From: CAZLMW01 sp964560875
GTDB lineage: Bacteria > Myxococcota_A > UBA9042
DNA: 60,030 nucleotides
Reading direction: 5' to 3'
NCBI GenBank assembly: GCA_964560875.1
Contig: CAZLMW010000042.1
Span: 1 to 60,030, forward strand
Part shown: positions 53,928 to 60,030 of the stretch, in pieces
Layout of the letters: each line of letters starts with the position of its first letter
How positions within the stretch are numbered: position 1 is the first letter of the stretch
The notes under the pieces: generated by a model
What the model was told of the DNA's origin: nothing
Seen by the model: the letters and a program-made list of their open reading frames with translations, nothing else
Databases searched by the model: none
Translations under genes and position numbers: made by a program

Positions 53928-54772
53928 TGCGGCTTGCCGATGAAATCGAGCAACGCCCGTTCAAAGGCCTTGGGTGACTCGCGATGGCAGAAGTGGCCGC
54001 CGCCGATCGCCACCACGTCGTACGGCCCGCTGAACCTTCGCGCGGCGTCGTGGTAGGCGGGCACGGGCAGGTTGGGATCGTCGGCGCCCGCGATGGCCAG
54101 GGTCGGCACGTTGATAGTCGCCTTCATGAACCCGGGAATGACCGGCGATATCGCGCGGTAGTAGCCAAGTGCGGCGTTGCAGCTGCCGGGCGCCGCAAAC
54201 GCGTTCTTCGCGGCTTCAACCTCTTCTTTGGGGTAGTCCCAGCCCGGTGACCAGCGCTGGTAGAGCCGATCGACACCGGCGTAGTCGTCGGCAGCAAACC
54301 GTTTCAGGGCGCCGGGCAAACGCAAGCCGACGAAATGCCGAACGTTCCACAACAGGCCCAGGTTGGGCTTGATGCCAGCCGGATGCGGGACGGCGATGTG
54401 CACGAGCTTGTCGACCCGCTCAGGCGCCAGGGAGGCTGCCGCGATAACCGACAACGAACCCCAATCGTGACCCACGAGGATGGCCGTCTTGTGCCCGAGC
54501 GCCTCGATCAACGCGACGGTGTCTTCGCCGAGGGTCCGGTAGTCGGCGTCGCGGTCGGGGATGGACGTCGGTGCATAGCCGCGAAGAAACGGCGCAACGG
54601 CCCGATAACCAGCGGCGGCGAGCACCGGGCGCACGTCGTCCCACGTGTGCGCAGTGTCCGGAAACCCGTGCATCAACAGCACCAGCGGACCGTCGCCCGA
54701 CTCGTAGTAGGCGAAGTCGATGCCGTTGGCGTGAACCGTCTTGTAGCCCTGTTCTGAGACGTGTGTGCGCAT
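53924..54772 (-). CDS. alpha/beta hydrolase, epoxide-hydrolase/dehalogenase type, 282 aa
   Basis: ATG (complement of 54770-54772) lies 5 bases after GGAG. The fold is clear: HGFPDTAHTW with oxyanion HGFPD (35-39), the nucleophile elbow GHDWGS (101-106, Asp103), the PVPAYHD acid region and GGGHFCH supplying the catalytic His near 263. An Asp nucleophile in GHDWG rather than Ser points to epoxide hydrolase or haloalkane/fluoroacetate dehalogenase chemistry rather than an esterase. Translationally coupled to the downstream amidohydrolase. Substrate unknown. Confidence 0.9.
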   Translation of the reverse strand: MRTHVSEQGYKTVHANGIDFAYYESGDGPLVLLMHGFPDTAHTWDDVRPVLAAAGYRAVAPFLRGYAPTSIPDRDADYRTLGEDTVALIEALGHKTAILVGHDWGSLSVIAAASLAPERVDKLVHIAVPHPAGIKPNLGLLWNVRHFVGLRLPGALKRFAADDYAGVDRLYQRWSPGWDYPKEEVEAAKNAFAAPGSCNAALGYYRAISPVIPGFMKATINVPTLAIAGADDPNLPVPAYHDAARRFSGPYDVVAIGGGHFCHRESPKAFERALLDFIGKPQ

Positions 54773-54875
54773 CGCGGCTCCGGGAAGGAGCGGCACAATC
54801 AATCAGCGTCCCGCGCCGGTCAAGCCGCGCTCGTCTGGCCCCGTCTGGCCCGCCCTCCGCGATGAATGGCGTCGC

Positions 54876-54927
54876 ACGTCCTTTCTGTCCGCGAGTTGGC
54901 CGGCCAACTCGCGGACAGAAAGGACGT
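54876..54927. repeat. perfect 52-bp palindrome without spacer
   Basis: The left arm of 26 bases (ACGTCCTTTCTGTCCGCGAG and TTGGCC) meets its exact reverse complement at 54901/54902, with TTGGCCGGCCAA at the centre. Symmetry breaks on both sides immediately outside. It lies between the truncated gene ending at 55013 and the hydrolase start at 54772 and could serve as a terminator. Perfect loop-free palindromes of this size are unstable in vivo and are also typical of assembly or amplification fold-back. Confidence 0.95.
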
Positions 54928-55012
54928 CGGCAACCATGCAGCGACATGCATTCCTGCGCCTGCTGAGACAAAGACGCCGCCGAGCTCCGTCGTGGTCCGC
55001 ACCACGGACTCG

Positions 55013-55843
55013 TCAGTTCGCGAAGTAGCCCTCGATCACCGAGAAGACGGTCGCCGAATGGCCGTTGCCAACGCCGGCCGCTGCGGCTTTGACCTGAGCA
55101 TTGGCTGTGACGTCGTTCCATTTCCCGGCCGGAATCACCTTGGTATCGGCGAGCTTGGTGGGCGCATCGAGCGCTGGCTTGTCCAAATCGGTTGCCTGCA
55201 GCAGGTACTCGGACGGCGCTACGGTCTTCCACTCGTGCTTGAGCTTGCCGTCGCCGTACTCGGCCGGATCGCGCCACTCTCCGAAGTTGGCTGGGCCGTG
55301 ATGGTCGACGACCAGGTAGAGCTTGCCGCCGTGGACCGCGACATCACGAACCGCGTCGTACGATGCCGGGTTGGTGCCGGTAAAAAAGTAATGCTCCTTG
55401 GCGAGCGTTCCGTCCGCGTTGACGAGCAGCAACGCCCCATCGCCGAACTTGGCGTCCGAGAAGGTCGCGGTCCCGGTCGCGAGCGTGTTGCCGGCCACGA
55501 CGACCTGGTTGCCGACGACCTTGACGACGTTGGTGTCCGATTGAATCGAGTCGCCGTAGCGGCGCGCCCAGGTCAGCTTGCCGTCGGCGCCGAACTTCAA
55601 GATCTCGATACGCACATCGGCTGCGCCCGTGATGTTCAGACCCACGTACAGCGAACCGTCCGACGCGACGTCGAGCGAGCCGATCTTGGCGCCCTTGGGA
55701 GCGGGGATGCGTTTGTCCCAGTCGACGTCGTAGCCGGCGCCGTTGTGCTTGAGCTTGAGCAGCACCGCGTCATCGTCGCCCGAAAACCCGGCCCAGCCGC
55801 CGAGGTAGATGGGGCCGGCGGCGGTGGCCTTGACGGCGAACAT
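55013..55843 (-). CDS. propeller-type repeat protein, N-terminally truncated
   Basis: From ATG (complement of 55841-55843) to a stop at 55013 this reads as blades of a propeller: GPIYLGGWAGFSGDDDAVLL, GSLDVASDGSLYVGLNITG, VVVAGNTLATG and GGKLYLVVDHHG. It is similar in style to the propeller parts of the giant lipoproteins. No signal peptide or start signal is present, and the frame upstream of 55843 is antisense to another truncated gene. About 276 residues remain. The 5' end was probably lost at the junction near 55845. Confidence 0.72.
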   Translation of the reverse strand: MFAVKATAAGPIYLGGWAGFSGDDDAVLLKLKHNGAGYDVDWDKRIPAPKGAKIGSLDVASDGSLYVGLNITGAADVRIEILKFGADGKLTWARRYGDSIQSDTNVVKVVGNQVVVAGNTLATGTATFSDAKFGDGALLLVNADGTLAKEHYFFTGTNPASYDAVRDVAVHGGKLYLVVDHHGPANFGEWRDPAEYGDGKLKHEWKTVAPSEYLLQATDLDKPALDAPTKLADTKVIPAGKWNDVTANAQVKAAAAGVGNGHSATVFSVIEGYFAN

Positions 55844-56350
55844 GCGCGGCAGGCCGATCCGACGGTCAAGAAGCTCGTCGTCGCCATCGCCAAGAAGACC
55901 GATGCAGCGCAACGCAAGCTGTTCAAGAAGCACAAGGCGATCGGTCAGACCGGCAGCGGCAGCCACGACGTGACGTGCGTGTTCTCCAAGTCGAAGATCG
56001 GCAACAAACCCCGGTCCGCGGCTAAGCTCACGACGCACATCACGGGCGGCAAGGTCCATGTAACGTGCCGGCTGCCGCAGCCCGCCAAAGCTTATGCGCC
56101 GTACCTGAAGTCAGTTTTCAACCTGCAGCTGGTCAGCGAGCGCGGCAATACGCAGTGGGTGGTGAGCCAGCAGACGCTCGGCTACCCCGGCAAGTTCGGC
56201 AAGGCGCGCTATGTCAGCGGGACGTTCACGCTGCCGCCGCCCAAGTACGGAAAGGAAGCCCGATGGCTCTTCCGCGGCCAGGTTCAGCACACCCGCGCGC
56301 TGCACGACGACCACCTGTTGAGCAGCGGTCAGTTCACCTGGCACCGGTAG
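55844..56350 (+). pseudogene. C-terminal fragment of an unknown secreted-type protein
   Basis: A coding-like plus-strand stretch, starting near ADPTVKKLVVAIAKKTDAAQ and ending FTWHR at TAG 56348-56350, without any start codon at its 5' end. Content is beta-rich with two cysteines (HDVTCVF, KVHVTCRL). It faces away from the truncated propeller gene, with the two broken 5' ends meeting at about 55845. Family not recognised. Confidence 0.65.
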
Positions 56351-56625
56351 AAAAGCCTGCCGCCGATCCAACCGCGTCTACGGGCCCGACGCCCGCACAG
56401 GCACGATCCAGGCCCCTTTTTTGAGGGCATATGCCCCTGGCGGGCTCGTAGAAGCTCCAGGAGCGGTTTTGGGGTAGGGGAGCTATATCAATAGCCTCCA
56501 AGCTCGATCGCCCCTTAGAACAAGCCTACGCGCGTTTGCGGTTCGCAGGCTTCGGAGCGGGTTCGCGTCGCTCGACGAGGTCTGGAACTGCCGTAGATGC
56601 GGTCCGTTGATAGCGAATCGCGCGG
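56351..56625. other. intergenic region with palindrome and repeated motifs
   Basis: Holds GGGCATATGCCC, a perfect 12-bp palindrome (about 56424-56435), the motif GGCTCGTAGAAGCTCCAGGA (56443-56462) that recurs at 57994-58015, and copy B of the 43-bp element (56479-56521). No gene of note. Confidence 0.6.
56479..56521. repeat. dispersed 43-bp element, copy B
   Basis: Matches copy A at 25547-25589 in the same orientation at 31 of 43 positions without gaps. Located downstream of the fragment ending at 56350 and about 100 bp beyond the stop of the methylase gene. Confidence 0.45.
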
Positions 56626-57984
56626 TCAGGCGTTCATTGCACCCAGCCATTGCGCCACGCTGGCGTCGATCGCGCTATCGGTTTGCCTACGTTGTCGTTC
56701 AGCAGCCGCCATCGCTTCCCGGGCAGCAGCGGCAGAGGCGTCCAGCGTCTCCAAGTCGGCCGCGTCGATGGGCAATACGACATCAGGCAGCAGCGCCTCC
56801 TCGAACGCGGGGTAGGCGATGCCGACGTTGTTGCGGATGAGCTGGGCGACGACGGCGTCGGACTGCAGCAGGCGAGCGAATAAATACGGGTCGATTCCGC
56901 GGGGCTGCAATACGGCGAGACCGGTGGTGCAGACGGCGCCATCGAGTTGTGGCGGCACGACGCCGATGCAGCGCAGGGTCGGTCGGACCGTCGAGACAAG
57001 CACGTCGCCGGCGGCGACAAGACGGCGGGCGCGGCTGGGAGCTGCATCGCGCTCAACCGTTCGCGCATTGACCCGCAATGTCGCGGCGTCGAGGCCAGAG
57101 ATCTCGATGTACCGAAACGACGATGCTTGTTGCCGCCGTGGATCGACTCGGTCCGAACGCAAGGTCGCGACGGAGTTCACACGAACGATTCCCGCGACTT
57201 CGCCATCGACGGCACGCTGCAGGTCTGGCGCCAGTCCGGCGTGATAGCTGGCATCCCAGCGATGCGCATTGGCGGGGGTGACGACGAGGCGACCGGCGGT
57301 GACGGCTTGTCCCGCAATGCCTTGCTTGAAACCGGCAACCGCCTCCTCGATGTCACTGTCCGTTGTGGGAATCCGCGTGCGATTGGACCCCTTCGTCACC
57401 ACCTCGAAGCCCAGTGACCGGCTGATGAAGAAAAAGCTCGGCGCAACCGGCGCCCCGCTGAGCTTGTGCATCACCAGGATCGACGTCTTGGTCTGGGTGC
57501 CGGCCAATCCGAAGGTGCTCGGGGGCAACGAAACGACGGCGACCAGGCGTCCGCGGCGCCGCATGATGTCGCGCAAACGCGCATAGGTTCCCTTGTTGGA
57601 GAGGATGCTGTCAGGCACGACCGAGAGCAGGCGGCCACCCTCGCGCAGCCAGTCGAAGTGACGCTCCAAGAAGAGCAGCTCGGAGTTGATGGCGCGCCGG
57701 CCACCCCCCTGGGACGCGAGCTGGAATCCCTTGAGCGCGTCGCCCCTGAACTCGGCGCCAAACGGCGGGTTGGTAAGGATCAGCCCAACTTTGCCTTCGA
57801 GTTGGCGCAGGACCGGTGCGGCGTCCGGGCTGCGGTCCAGCCCATTGGTGCGATGCAATTGGACGTGGTCAGCGCCAAAGAGGGTCGCCGACGCCAGCGC
57901 CAACTTGAGCATGCGCGGGCTCTTGTCGATGCCGACAAGCTGATGGCGCCAAACCGTCCGTAGCCAAGCGGTCAGCGCGGTGGG
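56626..57984 (-). CDS. type I-like N6-adenine DNA methyltransferase fused to a specificity-like region, N-terminally truncated
   Basis: The recognisable frame extends from about 57984 (just after a TAG) to the stop at 56626; the first ATG, 57912, lies inside the domain. Residues before it (HQLVGIDKSPR) are methylase motif II-like, while motif I (DPACGTGGF) is missing. The NPPF catalytic motif is present (ILTNPPFGAEF), as is the following LLFLERHFDWLREGGRL. The second half (RYIEISGLDAATLRVNART...VLVSTVRPTLRCIG...GIAYPAFEEALLPDVVLPI) resembles HsdS target-recognition regions. Without motif I, S-adenosylmethionine binding is doubtful, so this is probably a dead remnant. The break lies near the transposase's 3' side. 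Confidence 0.75.
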   Translation of the reverse strand, partial: PTALTAWLRTVWRHQLVGIDKSPRMLKLALASATLFGADHVQLHRTNGLDRSPDAAPVLRQLEGKVGLILTNPPFGAEFRGDALKGFQLASQGGGRRAINSELLFLERHFDWLREGGRLLSVVPDSILSNKGTYARLRDIMRRRGRLVAVVSLPPSTFGLAGTQTKTSILVMHKLSGAPVAPSFFFISRSLGFEVVTKGSNRTRIPTTDSDIEEAVAGFKQGIAGQAVTAGRLVVTPANAHRWDASYHAGLAPDLQRAVDGEVAGIVRVNSVATLRSDRVDPRRQQASSFRYIEISGLDAATLRVNARTVERDAAPSRARRLVAAGDVLVSTVRPTLRCIGVVPPQLDGAVCTTGLAVLQPRGIDPYLFARLLQSDAVVAQLIRNNVGIAYPAFEEALLPDVVLPIDAADLETLDASAAAAREAMAAAERQRRQTDSAIDASVAQWLGAMNA

Positions 57985-57993
57985 GCCCTACGC

Positions 57994-58015
57994 GGCTCGT
58001 AGAGGCTCAGCCAGG
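57994..58015. repeat. second copy of GGCTCGTAGA motif, possible insertion-sequence end
   Basis: GGCTCGTAGAGGCTCAGCC followed by AGGA is close to 56443-56462, in the same orientation, allowing a 2-base insertion. It lies 38 bp outside the transposase stop, where an insertion-sequence terminus would be expected, and directly beside the break in the methylase frame. Confidence 0.4.
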
Positions 58016-60030
58016 AACCTCGGCCGCATAGAGCGACCCCGATCTACGGACATCAACCAGCCGCCGACTCCTCAATCTCAAACACCAGCACCTGCTTGCC
58101 GCGCCGGATCTTACGCCGGTTGACCTCATCGACCGCCCGCCGCAGCTGCGCCATCCGCTCGGGCTGGCGCCGGTTCGCCTTGATGACGTACACGCACCGC
58201 CGCTTGTTGCTGCGGACCTCGACAGGCAACCCGACGAACTGCTCGATGAATGTCCGCCAGTGCATTCCGACGCCGCCGAAGTACTCCTGCATCACGAACT
58301 CGAGCAGCGACAGCACATTGAGCTTGAGGCAGGTCATCACGCTGTCGCGGCCAGTGTCGCGCACGTAGATGTCGCCGGGCAGCGTGTCGACGCGAGCCTT
58401 GGCTTGTTTACTGCGTTGCTGCGCTTTTTCGCGGTCGGCGACGGCGCGGTGGGCCAGGGTCAGCGCCTGCTTGCGTGCCTTGGCGGGGGCGTCGACAAGC
58501 GCTTCGGCCAGGTCGTCGCGGACTTGCTCGGCCAACTCGCGGCGGCGGGCTGAGTGTCGGACGGAGCGCTCGGCCCTGCCGAGCTTGCCCTCCAGCGCGA
58601 CGTGCTCCACGTGCGCGCCGCCGTAGCCGTGCGACCGGTTCAGCCCGCCACCGTTGCGCCCGGTCGCGAACTTCTGCTCCTGCTTTGGCCAGCGGCCGAG
58701 GTACCAGGCGGCGACCTCGCTTGGCGGCAGGTCTTCGGCGCTCGCGTTGGTGGCGAAGAGCGTGGTCTGCGGCCGGCGACCGTCACCGCGACGCATCTGA
58801 ACGCCGCGGACGCGGATCCCCTCCTCGGGCGCGTCCTTGCCGCGAAGGTGAACCTCGACGTCGCGCACCTGGTCGCGCTCGCGGAACGACTGCCACCGGC
58901 CCTCGTCGCTGACTGCAGCCCCCTTGAGCACTGCGCCCTTGAGCACGGTGACGAAGAGCATCTCGGTCTGGTCGTGCATCGCCCAGATACACCCCGCGGT
59001 GCCGAGCTCGGAGTCGACCAGGGTGAGCCGGCCCACGTCAGCGCTCGGCCCGATGGCGCGATCGAGCTTCTCGAGCACCGGCAGCAGGCGCTTCTTCAGA
59101 GAAACCGCCCCGGCGTGCGTCTCGCCGAGCACCCCGAGCCACTCGCCCGACGGCCCGTCCAGCCCGTCGAAACCGCGGCGCTCGGTGAGCAGCGGGGTCG
59201 CGCCCATCGCCAGAAGCTTGCTCGCCAACGTGCCGGGCTTGTGCCGCACGGTCGCTATTGTGGCGAGGTTACGCCGTGTCGCCTTGTCAGCGTCGGTGCC
59301 CCAGCGCTGGTCGGCGTCGCCGGGCTTGGTGTCGAGCCGACGGCGGGCGTTGTAGTCGGCGGTGAACCGGCCCCGATCGTCGCGGTCGTCGGCGTCCTCT
59401 TGTGCCTCGACGGTGTCCTGCGCCTTAACACGCTGCTCGCCCGCCGCGAGGATCGCGTGCGCCAGTTGCAGCGTCGTGCCGACCTCGGCCTCAGCTGCGC
59501 CCAGCAGCGCCAGGCCGGCGCCGCCATGAAACAACTCAGTGGCCATGCCCGGCGCGCCATGGCTGCTTGTCGCGCCAGCCGGCCGATTGAGCCCAGCGTC
59601 GTGCCACACGCGCTTGAGCCAGGTGTCGCTGACGTGCCCCTTGTCCTCGCCAAACCGCTTGATCAGGTGCTTGCGAGCCGCCGCGACCCCGATGTCCGGG
59701 TCGAGCTGCCGCAACAGGCACGCGGTGATCTCGACGTCCTGCGGTATGCTCGTGTCCGGTGGCGCCCGGCCGTCCAACAGCCGCTCCCACGTCGGCCCAG
59801 GCCGCGCCTCATAGTGCCGCTTGTGGTGCACGAACGACGGCCACGGCAAATCCGAGGCCACTTTCGCCACCGCCTGCCGCCACGAGATCCCGCCCTCGTC
59901 GTGCAACGCCACGACGGCATCCACCACCGCGGCGCGCTCGTCGGCCTCCGACACGATGCGCCGCCATCGCTGGTCGCTGACTTGCTCGCGAACGCGCTTG
60001 CCGTGCTCGGTCTGTGGGGTGCGTGTCGTC
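58016..60030 (-). mobile_element. insertion sequence carrying the DDE transposase, right end outside window
   Basis: Defined only by the transposase gene and the possible left terminus near 57990-58015. The adjacent methylase gene is broken within about 70 bp of the transposase stop, consistent with insertion or adjacent deletion. No inverted repeat partner can be checked because the other end is not in the window. Confidence 0.5.
58053..60030 (-). CDS. DDE-type transposase, partial at window edge
   Basis: At least 633 residues from GTG 59954. The frame stays open and protein-like (GKRVREQVSDQRWRRIV) to the end of the window, so the start may lie beyond 60030. Visible core: VDSELGTAG around the middle carries a candidate catalytic Asp, and YLGRWPKQEQKF is the Y-x2-RW-x2-QE-x2-F/K signature near the catalytic Glu of IS4/IS1634-like enzymes. 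Then comes a long basic helical region and a C-terminal domain (LLEFVMQEYFG). The N-terminal part (SWRQAVAKVA) looks like a helix-turn-helix. Family below the DDE level not assigned. No premature stops, so possibly active. Confidence 0.82.
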   Translation of the reverse strand, partial: TTRTPQTEHGKRVREQVSDQRWRRIVSEADERAAVVDAVVALHDEGGISWRQAVAKVASDLPWPSFVHHKRHYEARPGPTWERLLDGRAPPDTSIPQDVEITACLLRQLDPDIGVAAARKHLIKRFGEDKGHVSDTWLKRVWHDAGLNRPAGATSSHGAPGMATELFHGGAGLALLGAAEAEVGTTLQLAHAILAAGEQRVKAQDTVEAQEDADDRDDRGRFTADYNARRRLDTKPGDADQRWGTDADKATRRNLATIATVRHKPGTLASKLLAMGATPLLTERRGFDGLDGPSGEWLGVLGETHAGAVSLKKRLLPVLEKLDRAIGPSADVGRLTLVDSELGTAGCIWAMHDQTEMLFVTVLKGAVLKGAAVSDEGRWQSFRERDQVRDVEVHLRGKDAPEEGIRVRGVQMRRGDGRRPQTTLFATNASAEDLPPSEVAAWYLGRWPKQEQKFATGRNGGGLNRSHGYGGAHVEHVALEGKLGRAERSVRHSARRRELAEQVRDDLAEALVDAPAKARKQALTLAHRAVADREKAQQRSKQAKARVDTLPGDIYVRDTGRDSVMTCLKLNVLSLLEFVMQEYFGGVGMHWRTFIEQFVGLPVEVRSNKRRCVYVIKANRRQPERMAQLRRAVDEVNRRKIRRGKQVLVFEIEESAAG

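Noticed and set aside
54866..55843. Plus-strand extension joining the fragment ending at 56350 to upstream sequence
   Set aside because: Antisense to the clearly coding propeller fragment and starts inside the palindrome.
55844..56059. N-terminal extension of the propeller fragment
   Set aside because: Antisense to the coding-like plus-strand fragment; composition not propeller-like.

Overview
The window looks like a piece of a high-GC genome from the Myxococcota or a close relative. Three things point there: several very large secreted lipoproteins built from cysteine-rich modules and beta-propeller repeats, two Hanks-type serine/threonine kinases plus an FHA/sigma-54 regulator, and one protein ending in a MYXO-CTERM-like sorting tail (22414..24864). 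One run of 100 Ns (51137..51236) shows this is a draft, probably metagenomic, assembly. I see no rRNA, tRNA or CRISPR array.

Layout. 1-5 kb: a small membrane protein, a zinc-ribbon serine/threonine kinase, a divergent FG-GAP/UnbV lipoprotein and an unknown gene. 5.0-5.8 kb is a graveyard: a frameshifted AbrB-type antitoxin, a cut-off Doc toxin and an IS110 remnant. 5.8-7.3 kb: an RdgC-like protein with a tandem-repeat tail, a translationally coupled partner, and a 169-bp element with 17-bp inverted ends. 7.3-10.7 kb: an MBOAT acyltransferase and an SGNH-fold partner, an alginate-acetylation-type pair. 11-18 kb, minus strand: a giant Asp-box secreted protein, then a PAS histidine kinase whose gene lies just downstream of an AurF-like diiron protein gene. 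18-28 kb: a 1412-residue Cys-rich/propeller lipoprotein, the MYXO-CTERM protein, a YchJ-family protein, a fibrinogen-like-domain protein and a barrel-like envelope protein.

28.8-32.1 kb is a compact three-gene unit (membrane serine/threonine kinase, TPR-like envelope protein, disordered protein). The kinase and the disordered protein share a repeated octapeptide carrying Ser/Thr at position 3. This is my best candidate for an undescribed system, possibly a kinase with a dedicated multi-site substrate. 32.1-52 kb: two giant Cys-rich lipoproteins (about 1750 and about 2070 residues) carrying CARDB, somatomedin-B-like, golvesin-like and C-type-lectin-like domains. Among them lie an AlkD-like protein, a GFA-family protein, the FHA/sigma-54 activator, an RCC1-repeat lipoprotein and HrpB helicase. 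52-54.8 kb: a histidine kinase, an N-formylglutamate-amidohydrolase-like protein and an alpha/beta hydrolase. 54.8-60 kb is rearranged: a perfect 52-bp palindrome, two genes truncated head-to-head at about 55845, an N-terminally truncated DNA methylase and a DDE transposase that runs off the window.

Taken together, the region is mostly envelope and surface biology (display of large adhesive or binding proteins, polysaccharide acylation, phospho-signalling), punctuated by decayed mobile and toxin-antitoxin DNA. Functions are assigned from motifs read by eye, without database searches.
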